Source: Flavihumibacter sp. UBA7668 (GTDB lineage: Bacteria; Bacteroidota; Bacteroidia; Chitinophagales; Chitinophagaceae). From it: DNA of 64,000 nucleotides. This document shows, in pieces, positions 9,120-16,097 of this stretch; within the stretch, counting starts at the first letter, position 1, and each line of letters begins with the position of its first letter. Where the stretch lies: the NCBI RefSeq assembly GCF_002483205.1, contig NZ_DLHM01000007.1:1181334-1245333 (forward strand), written 5' to 3'. Made by a program: the position numbers and the translations under genes. The notes beneath the pieces were generated by a model. The model was not told the DNA's origin. It made no database searches and saw nothing but the letters and a program-made list of their open reading frames with translations.

Positions 9120-9917
9120 CTACCACGAGGATCCGGGGTAGCTGCGCTGAAGGTATTGTAATTCAGCCAGCAGGTAACCCAGGTGTTCGGTATGAATGCC
9201 CTGTTTGCCGCCTTTTTGTGTCCAACCGCTTTCCGGGATAACCAAACCAGCCTGGTCAAATGCAGCACGAACTTTTGCCATCCAGCTTTCGCGATAAGTC
9301 CCCGGATTAACTAAAATACCCAGCTGCACTGCCTTTTCCTGATAATCAGCCGGTATAAATAATTCTCCGGTATATTGCCAGAGTTGATCAATTGCTGAAC
9401 GCATACGGCGATGGCTTTCCTCCGTACCGTCACCCAGCCGGATTACCCACTCCCCACTCCAGCGAACATGATAATTCACTTCTTTTAGTGACTTTTCAGC
9501 TATCGCTGCTATTTGCCTGTCGGAGCTTTTTTGTAAATCTGAGTACAAATGCTGCTGATATAAGCTGATAAAAAATTGACGCGTTATGGTAAAAGCCCAA
9601 TCCCCTTTATTTAATTCAACCAGTAAATGATTGCGGAATTCATTGGCATCGCGCAGGTATGCGAGATCATCTTCATCAAGGTTTTCCGCTACCTGTTGAA
9701 ATGCCGGCGAATTTATAAGGCCTTCATATGCGGTTCTGTTTTCATTAAACTGGAAAGCTGCATATTGATAAAAATTCCTTGCCTGCCCAATCAGATCCAG
9801 AGCTATATTGGAAATCGCAATATCCTGTTCAAGATTCGGACCATGCCCTGTCCATTCGCTGTTGCGGTGTCCCAGTAGAAGGGCATCATCGGCCATTTGG
9901 AGAGAAAGAAGAAACAT
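9120..9917 (-). CDS. paaC: Phenylacetyl-CoA epoxidase subunit PaaC
   Basis: PaaC is the structural, catalytically inactive ferritin-like partner of PaaA in the multicomponent oxygenase that epoxidises phenylacetyl-CoA. Family segments are clear: LLGHRNSEWTGHGP near the N-terminus, LDLIGQARNFYQYAA, VNYHVRWSGEWVIRLGDGTE, and GGKQGIHTEHLGYLLAE at the C-terminus. The start was placed at MFLLSLQMADDALLLGHR (9917). The frame stays open to 9995, but that extra stretch is a low-complexity AAGTTTG repeat and almost certainly non-coding. A repeat-filled gap of about 90 bases separates it from paaB. Confidence 0.93.
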   Translation of the reverse strand: MFLLSLQMADDALLLGHRNSEWTGHGPNLEQDIAISNIALDLIGQARNFYQYAAFQFNENRTAYEGLINSPAFQQVAENLDEDDLAYLRDANEFRNHLLVELNKGDWAFTITRQFFISLYQQHLYSDLQKSSDRQIAAIAEKSLKEVNYHVRWSGEWVIRLGDGTEESHRRMRSAIDQLWQYTGELFIPADYQEKAVQLGILVNPGTYRESWMAKVRAAFDQAGLVIPESGWTQKGGKQGIHTEHLGYLLAELQYLQRSYPGSSW

Positions 9918-10007
9918 CGGGGAAGTTTGAAGTTTGAAGTTTGAAGTTTGAAGTGGGAAGTGGGAAATGAGAAGTGGGAAGATCTTTAACTTCAAACTTC
10001 CTACTTC
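9918..10007. repeat. Low-complexity heptamer repeat with inverted arms, paaB-paaC gap
   Basis: Four head-to-tail AAGTTTG units start near 9922 and are followed by AAGTGGG variants. The far arm contains CTTCAAACTTC, the reverse complement of the first units, so the transcript could fold into a hairpin between paaB and paaC. It resembles in layout, not sequence, the repeats at 35539 and 49481. Confidence 0.8.
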
Positions 10008-10373
10008 CTACATGGCTTTTAGTTCATCGGGCAGCTCATAAAAAGTTGGATGCCTGTAAACCTTGTCGTCAGCAGGGTCATAAAAACTGGCGGAATCATC
10101 CGGATTGGAAGCATGGATATTTTTACTTTCCACCACCCAGATACTGATGCCTTCCTGGCGCCGGGTATAAACATCCCGTGCATTCTCAATCGCCATCTGT
10201 GCATCTGCTGCATGCAAACTACCCACATGTTTATGATCCAATCCCATTTTACTTCTTATGAATACTTCCCATAGTGGCCAGTCGCGATTAGATGGCAAAT
10301 TTCCAGACGATTCTTTGGCCGTTTCCCGATCACCATAATCGCCATAATATTGAATGGTTATATAGGTTTTCAT
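10008..10373 (-). CDS. paaB: Phenylacetyl-CoA epoxidase subunit PaaB
   Basis: PaaB is the small subunit that links PaaAC heterodimers in the epoxidase. The core WPLWEVFIRSKMGLDHKHVGSLHAADAQMA, broken here at RSK / MGL, and the later TRRQEGISIWVV are hallmark PaaB segments. The N-terminus has about 25 extra residues (MKTYITIQYYGDYGDRETAK) compared with E. coli PaaB. It overlaps paaA by four bases, so the two are probably translationally coupled. Confidence 0.95.
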   Translation of the reverse strand: MKTYITIQYYGDYGDRETAKESSGNLPSNRDWPLWEVFIRSKMGLDHKHVGSLHAADAQMAIENARDVYTRRQEGISIWVVESKNIHASNPDDSASFYDPADDKVYRHPTFYELPDELKAM

Positions 10374-11326
10374 GCTACTGCTGCCGTTTGTTTAGTTTGT
10401 TGTTTTTCCGCATAAGCGGATGCCGCTTCTCTAACCCACGCACCTTCCTCATGCGCTTTCACCCTCGCCGCAATCCGCTCTTTATTACATGGACCATTTC
10501 CGGCAATTACCTGCCAGAATTCTTCCCAGTTAATAGGGCCAAAATCAAAATGCCCCCTTGCTTCATTCCATTTCAAGTCCGGATCAGGTAACAGCATTCC
10601 CAGAATTTTTACCTGATCAGCACAGATATCCACGAATTTTTGACGAAGTTCATCATTGGTGAACCGTTTGATTTTCCAGGCCATACTCTGCGCGGTATGG
10701 GGCGATGCGTCATCAGACGGACCAAACATCATCACACTTGGCCACCACCAGCGATTAATTGCATCCTGACACATTGCTTTCTGTGCTTTATTGCCCCTGC
10801 TAAGGGTGAGCAGGATTTCAAATCCCTGCCGCTGGTGAAAACTCTCTTCCTTGCAAATGCGAACCATTGCGCGGGCATAAGGTCCATAGGAAGTTCGGCA
10901 TAAAGGCACCTGATTCATAATGGCAGCGCCATCCACCAGCCAGCCAATTGCTCCGATATCAGCCCAACTTAATGTCGGGTAATTAAAAATGCTTGAATAT
11001 TTTGCTTTTCCTGAATGCAGCTGGTCAATCATTTCAGCACGGCTTATCCCCAGCGTTTCTGCAGCGCTATAAAGATATAATCCATGTCCGGCTTCATCCT
11101 GTACCTTGGCAATCAAAGTGGCTTTTCGCCGAAGGGATGGTGCACGGGTAATCCAGTTACCCTCCGGTAACATGCCTACAATTTCACTATGGGCATGTTG
11201 GGAAATCTGCCGGATCAGTGTCTGCCGGTATTTTTCCGGCATCCAATCTCTGGGTTCAATCCGGATATCCTGATCAATCCGATCCTGAAATACCGACTCC
11301 AGCTGGATAGTTCCTTGTTTTTCCAT
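10370..11326 (-). CDS. paaA: Phenylacetyl-CoA epoxidase catalytic subunit PaaA
   Basis: PaaA carries the di-iron centre that inserts oxygen into the aromatic ring of phenylacetyl-CoA. The protein is very close to E. coli PaaA throughout: PRDWMPEKYRQTLIRQI, AHSEIVGMLPEGNWITRAP, KVQDEAGHGLYLYSAAETLG and KEESFHQRQGFE, the last two with the E-x2-H iron ligands. The 318-residue length is standard. It is the first gene of the paaABCDGI stretch and has an operator-like palindrome 32-45 bases upstream (11358-11371). Confidence 0.98.
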   Translation of the reverse strand: MEKQGTIQLESVFQDRIDQDIRIEPRDWMPEKYRQTLIRQISQHAHSEIVGMLPEGNWITRAPSLRRKATLIAKVQDEAGHGLYLYSAAETLGISRAEMIDQLHSGKAKYSSIFNYPTLSWADIGAIGWLVDGAAIMNQVPLCRTSYGPYARAMVRICKEESFHQRQGFEILLTLSRGNKAQKAMCQDAINRWWWPSVMMFGPSDDASPHTAQSMAWKIKRFTNDELRQKFVDICADQVKILGMLLPDPDLKWNEARGHFDFGPINWEEFWQVIAGNGPCNKERIAARVKAHEEGAWVREAASAYAEKQQTKQTAAVA

Positions 11327-11357
11327 ATGGTAAAAATAGCAATTTACACCTTAAATA

Positions 11358-11371
11358 CTAACAAACGTTAG
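11358..11371. promoter_or_regulatory. Candidate TetR/PaaR operator before paaA
   Basis: The site reads CTAACAAACGTTAG, a palindrome with perfect 5-base arms. Closely similar sites lie upstream of the TetR gene (13098) and at the start of paaE (12461). The core AAC-N4-GTT is shared by all three. That it binds the neighbouring TetR protein is inferred. Confidence 0.6.
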
Positions 11372-11379
11372 CAATTCAT

Positions 11380-12462
11380 CTATTTCTGATCGAAATCAAT
11401 TAACAGACGCTGGCTTCTCGGGTGACTCTGACAAGTCAGGATATATCCTGCCCTTAGTTCTTCCGGTTCCAATGCGTAATTGGTATCCATATCCACCGCC
11501 CCTTCAACCAATTTCGCCCTGCAGGTACAGCAAACACCGCCTTTGCAGGCATAGGGAAGATCTGCCCCTGCCTGTAGAGCAGCATCCAGAATGGCCATAC
11601 CCTGATAAGGCACTGGTAACTCAATGGATCTTCCATCCAGTTTAATAGTGACCATCGCAACCGGACCCTTCTCCACAGGAGCTGATTTTGTCTCTGAGCC
11701 TGAGTTGTTGATCTGGCCGGGAGTGGTAAACAATTCAAAATGAATGGCCCCGGAAGGAACTCCAACTGATTCAAGGAAATCACGAACAGTAAATATCATC
11801 TCCCCCGGACCGCATAAAAAATAATGGTCAACTCCTTTAAAATTTAGTAGGGTAGACCCTAAAGCCGAACATTTATCCGCATCAATCCGCCCGTAATGTA
11901 TGGCCGCATCGGTTTTTTCACGGCTCAGAATATGGATTAGCCGGAACCGATTCATAAACAAATTTTTTAATGCTTCCAGTTGCTCCCTGAAAATGATCGA
12001 TGACCGGTTGCGATTCCCATAAATCAATGTAAATCGGCTATGAGGTTCTTTCGAAAGTATAGTTTTAATGATGGAAATTATTGGTGTAATCCCGCTGCCG
12101 GCAGCAAATGCAACATATTCTTTGTTCGAATCCGGATCCAGTTTTGTATAAAATTTGCCGGTAGGTGGTAATACTTCAATTTGATCTCCCTTTTTTAGTT
12201 GGGAATTCGCATAGTTCGAAAATTTACCATCCGTTACTGCCTTCACGGCAATTCTCAACTCATTTTCCAATGGTGAACTACAAATGCTATAGGAGCGTCT
12301 GATTTCTTCCCCATTAACGGTGGCGCGAAGCGTAAGTGTCTGTCCCTCCCGAAACCGGTAAGTTTCTTTCAATTCTTCTGGAACAGCAAATGCGATGGAT
12401 ACACAATCCCGGGTTTCGGTACGGATATCGCTGATCGTCAGCGGGTGAAAATGAATGGACAT
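11380..12462 (-). CDS. paaE: Phenylacetyl-CoA epoxidase reductase PaaE
   Basis: PaaE passes electrons from NADPH through FAD and a plant-type 2Fe-2S centre to PaaA. The FAD-binding motif RRSYSICSSP and the NAD-binding segment AAGSGITPIISI are followed by the ferredoxin domain. Its four cysteines fit C-x4-C-x2-C-x29-C (C306, C311, C314, C344). The 360-residue length matches the family. It is transcribed with the other paa genes but separated from paaA by 53 bases that hold an operator, so paaA may also have its own promoter. Confidence 0.96.
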   Translation of the reverse strand: MSIHFHPLTISDIRTETRDCVSIAFAVPEELKETYRFREGQTLTLRATVNGEEIRRSYSICSSPLENELRIAVKAVTDGKFSNYANSQLKKGDQIEVLPPTGKFYTKLDPDSNKEYVAFAAGSGITPIISIIKTILSKEPHSRFTLIYGNRNRSSIIFREQLEALKNLFMNRFRLIHILSREKTDAAIHYGRIDADKCSALGSTLLNFKGVDHYFLCGPGEMIFTVRDFLESVGVPSGAIHFELFTTPGQINNSGSETKSAPVEKGPVAMVTIKLDGRSIELPVPYQGMAILDAALQAGADLPYACKGGVCCTCRAKLVEGAVDMDTNYALEPEELRAGYILTCQSHPRSQRLLIDFDQK

Positions 12463-12474
12463 AACAAGCGTTCA
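12461..12474. promoter_or_regulatory. Weak candidate TetR/PaaR operator at the paaE start
   Basis: ATAACAAGCGTTCA matches the sites at 11358 and 13098 in the core AAC-N4-GTT but has weaker outer bases. It overlaps the paaE start codon. It could be chance and is the least certain of the three. Confidence 0.35.
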
Positions 12475-12487
12475 AATCGTTTACAGA

Positions 12488-13078
12488 TCAGGATTTCAGG
12501 CCTTCAATCATAATCAGTACCATATTCTCTTCCAATTGTTTGGCGGATATTTTTTCCTTACTACGATGCCAGCTTTCGATTCCATTGACCGCATGTAACA
12601 TGATCAGCACCACAGTTGGTGCATCCACCTGTTTGATTTCCTTTGTTTCGATTCCCTGCTCAATTATTCCGGCGAGTCTTTTTCGATAGGTTCTGCGCTG
12701 GTTATGAAAATTGGAGAGATAGGGGTCAGACAGGTGTTTCCAATCGCGATCTGCAACCAATACCAATTCATATTGCTCGATCATTTGTCGGATATGGAAC
12801 CGAAGCAGGGATTCAACTTTGCGGATCACCGGCAATTCGCTCGCTTCAATGGTATCGATATGGTGGGTAAAGGTATTGGCTACCTTAAAACAGATTTCCT
12901 GTAACAATTCCTCTTTCGACTGGATATGGTTATACAGGCTGGCTGCTTCCACACCTACCGCTTCAGCCAGATCACGCATGGAAGCTGCTTTGAAGCCTTT
13001 TTCGCGGAATAAGCGGGTGGCAGCTTCTACGATCACTTCCTTTTTGGTGCCATTATTTTTGCTTTTAATCTTCGCCAT
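12488..13078 (-). CDS. TetR family regulator, likely of the paa genes
   Basis: This 196-residue TetR protein has an N-terminal helix-turn-helix (about residues 14-60: AATRLFREKGFKAASMRDLAE, broken at EKG / FKA, then VGVEAASLYNHIQSKEEL). A variable all-helical ligand domain follows. TetR-type PaaR repressors that sense phenylacetyl-CoA are known from other bacteria; assigning that role here rests on position and on the shared palindromes. Its own -7 box (13086-13093) ends 8 bases before the ATG and an operator-like site lies just upstream, which fits autorepression. Confidence 0.85.
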   Translation of the reverse strand: MAKIKSKNNGTKKEVIVEAATRLFREKGFKAASMRDLAEAVGVEAASLYNHIQSKEELLQEICFKVANTFTHHIDTIEASELPVIRKVESLLRFHIRQMIEQYELVLVADRDWKHLSDPYLSNFHNQRRTYRKRLAGIIEQGIETKEIKQVDAPTVVLIMLHAVNGIESWHRSKEKISAKQLEENMVLIMIEGLKS

Positions 13079-13085
13079 ATGACCT

Positions 13086-13093
13086 CAAAGATA
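13086..13093 (-). promoter_or_regulatory. -7 box TATCTTTG of the TetR gene
   Basis: An exact TAnnTTTG match on the minus strand, ending 8 bases before the start codon. This implies a nearly leaderless mRNA. The candidate operator at 13098-13111 sits immediately upstream, where a bound repressor would block polymerase. Confidence 0.6.
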
Positions 13094-13097
13094 CATA

Positions 13098-13111
13098 CGA
13101 ACAACCGTTAG
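13098..13111. promoter_or_regulatory. Candidate TetR/PaaR operator between tetR and pfkB
   Basis: CGAACAACCGTTAG has the arm pattern of the paaA site (CTAACAAACGTTAG) with one mismatch between its arms. It lies just upstream of the tetR -7 box and about 22 bases before the divergent -7 box at 13134. It could influence both directions. Confidence 0.6.
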
Positions 13112-13133
13112 TGCATCAAATCAAAAAATCGGG

Positions 13134-13141
13134 TACTTTTG
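13134..13141 (+). promoter_or_regulatory. -7 box TACTTTTG of the PfkB kinase gene
   Basis: An exact TAnnTTTG match 88 bases before the ATG at 13229. The resulting leader of about 80 bases would carry the large hairpin at 13157-13195. Confidence 0.5.
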
Positions 13142-13156
13142 CGCCCGGTTACATCC

Positions 13157-13195
13157 ACCCTCCGGGTGCCACCCGATCGGTGGCACCCGGAGGGT
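13157..13195. repeat. GC-rich palindrome, 17-base perfect arms, 5-base loop
   Basis: The arms 13157-13173 and 13179-13195 are exact reverse complements (ACCCTCCGGGTGCCACC) around loop CGATC. It is far more GC-rich than its surroundings and resembles REP-type dispersed palindromes. It lies in the predicted 5' leader of the PfkB gene. No second copy was seen in the window. Confidence 0.85.
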
Positions 13196-13228
13196 AAACA
13201 AAGAAAATTCAACTCTTCAAATTTAAGT

Positions 13229-14152
13229 ATGTCGTTAATCGTAGTGGGAACTATGGCCTTTGATGCCATTGAAACACCTTTTGGAAAAAGTGGACAAATT
13301 ATTGGCGGATCAGCCACTTATGTTGCGTATGCCGCTTCTAATTTTGTGCAGCCCATCAACCAGATTTCAGTTATCGGGTACGATTTCCCAAAAGAAGAAC
13401 TGGATGCCCTTCAGGCAAGAGGCGTACAGCTCGATGGCGTTGAAATAAAACAGGATGAGAAATCCTTTTTCTGGGCAGGTAAATATCACCTCGATATGAA
13501 CACCCGCGACACATTGGATACCCAGCTTAATGTACTGGCCGGATTTGACCCCAAAGTGCCGGATTCCTACCAGGGTTCAGAATTCCTGATGCTCGGTAAC
13601 CTGATGCCCAGTATCCAGCTGAGCGTAATCCGTCAAATGAAAATCCGTCCCAAACTGATTGTGATGGATACCATGAATTTTTGGATGGATTCAGCCATGG
13701 AAGATTTGGAACTGGTGCTGAAAGAAGTCGATGTTCTGATGGTGAATGACAGCGAAGCTCGTCAGCTCAGCGGTCAGTTTTCTTTGGTTAAAGCCGCCAA
13801 AGAAATTATGAAAATGGGACCGAAATTCCTGGTAATTAAAAAGGGTGAACACGGAGCATTATTGTTTCATGAGAATGAAGTGTTTTTTGCACCTGCCCTA
13901 CCACTGGAAGAAGTATTCGATCCAACAGGAGCCGGAGATACATTTGCAGGTGGTTTTGTTGGACATCTTGCTGCTACCAGGGATATCTCTTTCAATAATA
14001 TGAAAACGGCTATTATCAAAGGTTCTGCTCTGGCTTCTTTTTGTGTGGAAAAATTCGGGACAACCCGTATGAAAGAAATTTCAGCTAAACAGATTGATGA
14101 TCGCATCCAGCAATTTGTTGACCTCGTGAATTTTGAAATTAAACTGGCATAA
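13229..14152 (+). CDS. PfkB family sugar kinase
   Basis: This ribokinase-like kinase phosphorylates an unknown sugar or nucleoside. The N-terminus (MSLIVVGTMAFDAIETPFG, then IGGSATYVAYAAS) has the first PfkB signature. The second, DPTGAGDTFAGGF, starts at residue 231 and holds the catalytic base D237. The start was placed at 13229 because the upstream in-frame extension to 13139 reads through the GC-rich palindrome. A strong hairpin terminator for this gene lies inside the convergent gene at 14184-14208. Confidence 0.88.
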   Translation: MSLIVVGTMAFDAIETPFGKSGQIIGGSATYVAYAASNFVQPINQISVIGYDFPKEELDALQARGVQLDGVEIKQDEKSFFWAGKYHLDMNTRDTLDTQLNVLAGFDPKVPDSYQGSEFLMLGNLMPSIQLSVIRQMKIRPKLIVMDTMNFWMDSAMEDLELVLKEVDVLMVNDSEARQLSGQFSLVKAAKEIMKMGPKFLVIKKGEHGALLFHENEVFFAPALPLEEVFDPTGAGDTFAGGFVGHLAATRDISFNNMKTAIIKGSALASFCVEKFGTTRMKEISAKQIDDRIQQFVDLVNFEIKLA

Positions 14153-14167
14153 TAAGCGCCTGTTTAT

Positions 14168-15868
14168 TCAATATATTTTACCCAACGTTACCGACATCCG
14201 GTAACGTTTTGTTTTTCCGGAAACATGCCATGTATCTGCAATAAGTAGGTATAATCCATTTGGCAATGCCCGTCCTTTATTATCTGTGCCATCCCAGATA
14301 AACTTTCCGGCTGGTGCACAAATCACATTATTCACCAATACCCGCTGCAACAATCCCTGTCGGTTATAAATCCGGATACTCGTCAGATATCCTGCCTGTA
14401 CGAATTGATATTGGATACTGCAATGATCCTGAATTCCATCTCCATCCGGACTAAATACTTCAGTTTCCGGATACATCTTGTTTTGATCAGCCGATTCCAA
14501 ACTCTGTGAATTTTCATAACCCGGTGTTCCGTAACCAGCATGCATAGCCGCAGAAATCCAGTTAGCTGACTCCTGCGTTTTAATGCTGCTATTCCTTCGT
14601 TCCAGTGAAACATTTTCTTTGTTTCCCAGCATCTCATGATGCCAGTTAGCTGAATAATGCAATTCATCCAGAATGGTACTGTCCTCTTTGATAAGAACCA
14701 GCTTGCCTTCTTCATTGGGCATGGAAGGAAGTGAACTCAATCCTACTATTGCATGCGGCACTTTCACATGAAACCGTCGTTTCAACCAGCTTACGCCCAT
14801 AGTTATAGCAAAATAGTTGCCCGGATACATAAATCGCGGACCAGACACCAGCATCTGTAATCCGGACAAATCCCCATTTTTATCACGGTTCGCAATTCGA
14901 AATCTGGCAAGATTAACGGGTCGCTTACCTGTATGAATAAATTCTATATAATCACTTCCCTCTGGTGATGGGTCAAATAAAATTTCGTTGATCAAGACGG
15001 AAGTTTCTTCCAGGTCATCCAGGCCGAAAGCCAATTCCTGTGGAGGGCCTCCGGTACCAATTGCATCCGAGCAGGCACCAATGCCTGATATCGTAAGGGA
15101 ATAAATTGATTGAGCATCGATCAATTTATTCAATAAAAGCTCAACTTCCTGCTGGAAAGGTTCAAGAATTTTCACCTTACGAATTTCATAGCCAGCCGTC
15201 AATGAATAATTCGAATTTCTTTCTGCTTCTTCCCTGTTCACTCCATCCGAAAACATAACCCGGATGGTACTATCTGTTGGACACCAGGCGAATAGTGCAT
15301 CAACCTGAGACTGAAAAAATTCATCCTGATCTTGCGGATTAGCTTTACCCGGACTACCACCTCTTGCATCATTACTGGCTTTCCAGTTACCGGTTTGCCG
15401 GCAGGCCATAGATTTGTTCACCAGCTCCAGCGACCAGCCACCATCAGCCTGATCTGGACTAAAAAAAGCCGGCAGATGAGCTGCGGCATGTATTAACTTA
15501 CCCTGTTTATCCAACAACAAAATAGTATCTCCGGCATTGGAGATCACTGGAAAGGGACTCAATCCGATTGTTTTGCCATACTCCTGAAAAAACGAAAGAG
15601 CCCGGCTGGCACAAATGATAAGAAACTCACCTGGCTCAATTGATGTTTCTTCCGGAAGCAGGCTGCGTGTTCGACCATTTGTGATCGTCCAGCCACTTAA
15701 ATCCACGTTCTGACTGCTAACATTTGTTAGCTCAATATATTCCTCTGCAGGCAATCCAACACTCGGCAAAGGATCACCCATCAGCTCGGATATAACCACT
15801 GGAAATCCTTGTCCGGCAAGAGTTTCAGCATTCAGTAAACTTATACAACACACTATCCATTTCCACAT
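14168..15868 (-). CDS. Secreted lamin-tail domain protein with FlgD-like/T9SS type C-terminus
   Basis: The 566-residue protein has a signal peptide (about 1-19). A first lamin-tail domain (about 20-130, VISELMGDPLPSVGLPAEEYIELTN, broken at PSV / GLP) follows, then a Big_5-like stretch. A second lamin-tail domain starts near residue 290 (INEILFDPSPEGSDYIEFI). The C-terminal 80 residues (FSPDGDGIQDHCSI, then KFIWDGTDNKGRALPNGLYLL) match the FlgD-like or gliding-motility-associated fold. This suggests a surface or secreted protein; lamin-tail domains often accompany nucleases, but no nuclease domain is seen. Its promoter on 15873-15903 is nearly leaderless. Confidence 0.82.
   Translation of the reverse strand: MWKWIVCCISLLNAETLAGQGFPVVISELMGDPLPSVGLPAEEYIELTNVSSQNVDLSGWTITNGRTRSLLPEETSIEPGEFLIICASRALSFFQEYGKTIGLSPFPVISNAGDTILLLDKQGKLIHAAAHLPAFFSPDQADGGWSLELVNKSMACRQTGNWKASNDARGGSPGKANPQDQDEFFQSQVDALFAWCPTDSTIRVMFSDGVNREEAERNSNYSLTAGYEIRKVKILEPFQQEVELLLNKLIDAQSIYSLTISGIGACSDAIGTGGPPQELAFGLDDLEETSVLINEILFDPSPEGSDYIEFIHTGKRPVNLARFRIANRDKNGDLSGLQMLVSGPRFMYPGNYFAITMGVSWLKRRFHVKVPHAIVGLSSLPSMPNEEGKLVLIKEDSTILDELHYSANWHHEMLGNKENVSLERRNSSIKTQESANWISAAMHAGYGTPGYENSQSLESADQNKMYPETEVFSPDGDGIQDHCSIQYQFVQAGYLTSIRIYNRQGLLQRVLVNNVICAPAGKFIWDGTDNKGRALPNGLYLLIADTWHVSGKTKRYRMSVTLGKIY
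14184..14208 (+). terminator. Terminator of the PfkB gene inside the convergent gene
   Basis: Perfect 10-base arms (AACGTTACCG at 14184, CGGTAACGTT ending 14208) enclose a 5-base loop. TTTGTTTTT follows on the plus strand. The hairpin lies within the last codons of the gene at 14168. Confidence 0.75.
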
Positions 15869-15872
15869 TTTT

Positions 15873-15903
15873 CAAAACTAATGAGAAGCAGCAGTAATGT
15901 CAA
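15873..15903 (-). promoter_or_regulatory. Promoter of the lamin-tail gene
   Basis: On the minus strand a -7 box TAGTTTTG (15873-15880) is preceded at 20 bases by TTG (15901-15903), close to the consensus spacing. The -7 box ends 4 bases before the ATG, so the mRNA is probably leaderless. Confidence 0.55.
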
Positions 15904-15917
15904 CCTGAAATATTTTT

Positions 15918-15948
15918 TTGGGTGAAAAAACCCTACACATTAATTTCG
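15918..15948 (+). promoter_or_regulatory. Candidate promoter of the asd leader
   Basis: TTG at 15918-15920 is followed after 20 bases by TAATTTCG (15941-15948), one base off the TAnnTTTG consensus. Transcription would begin close to the leader ORF ATG at 15955. Confidence 0.45.
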
Positions 15949-15954
15949 TGCACC

Positions 15955-16017
15955 ATGATTATAATGAAACATACAACGAAGACCAAAAAACAGCTCCCAC
16001 AGATGGAAGGTGTGTGA
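15955..16017 (+). CDS. asd leader peptide, aspartate-family codons
   Basis: This 20-codon ORF encodes MIIMKHTTKTKKQLPQMEGV. Eleven of its first twelve residues are Ile, Met, Lys or Thr, all end products of the pathway that begins with aspartate semialdehyde. It ends 80 bases before asd, and a strong terminator lies between them. This is the classic layout of ribosome-mediated attenuation: ribosome stalling on these codons would report scarcity of aspartate-family amino acids. It was found by eye because it is too short for ordinary gene calling. Confidence 0.75.
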   Translation: MIIMKHTTKTKKQLPQMEGV

Positions 16018-16051
16018 TCTCGTATATGTTCACTAAATAACACGGCCTTCC
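16005..16051 (+). promoter_or_regulatory. Predicted antiterminator hairpin of asd
   Basis: GGAAGG (16005-16010, in the last codons of the leader ORF) is the exact complement of CCTTCC (16046-16051) in the 5' arm of the terminator. GTG and CAC (16012-16014, 16041-16043) can extend the helix past a bulge. The two hairpins exclude each other, as attenuation requires. Confidence 0.6.
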
Positions 16052-16074
16052 CAGAATGGGGAGGCTTTTTTTTT
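16045..16074 (+). terminator. Intrinsic terminator/attenuator before asd
   Basis: GCCTTCCC pairs with GGGGAGGC (one G-T pair) around loop AGAAT, followed by nine Ts. It stands between the leader ORF and the asd start at 16098, so it can only act on asd expression. Confidence 0.85.
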
Positions 16075-16097
16075 AACCAAATGCAAGCAAAAACGCA

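Noticed and set aside
9918..9995. Longer N-terminus of PaaC
   Set aside because: The extra codons are a translated AAGTTTG repeat and are absent from known PaaC proteins.
13139..13228. Longer N-terminus of the PfkB kinase
   Set aside because: It would translate the GC-rich palindrome; family similarity begins at MSLIVVG.
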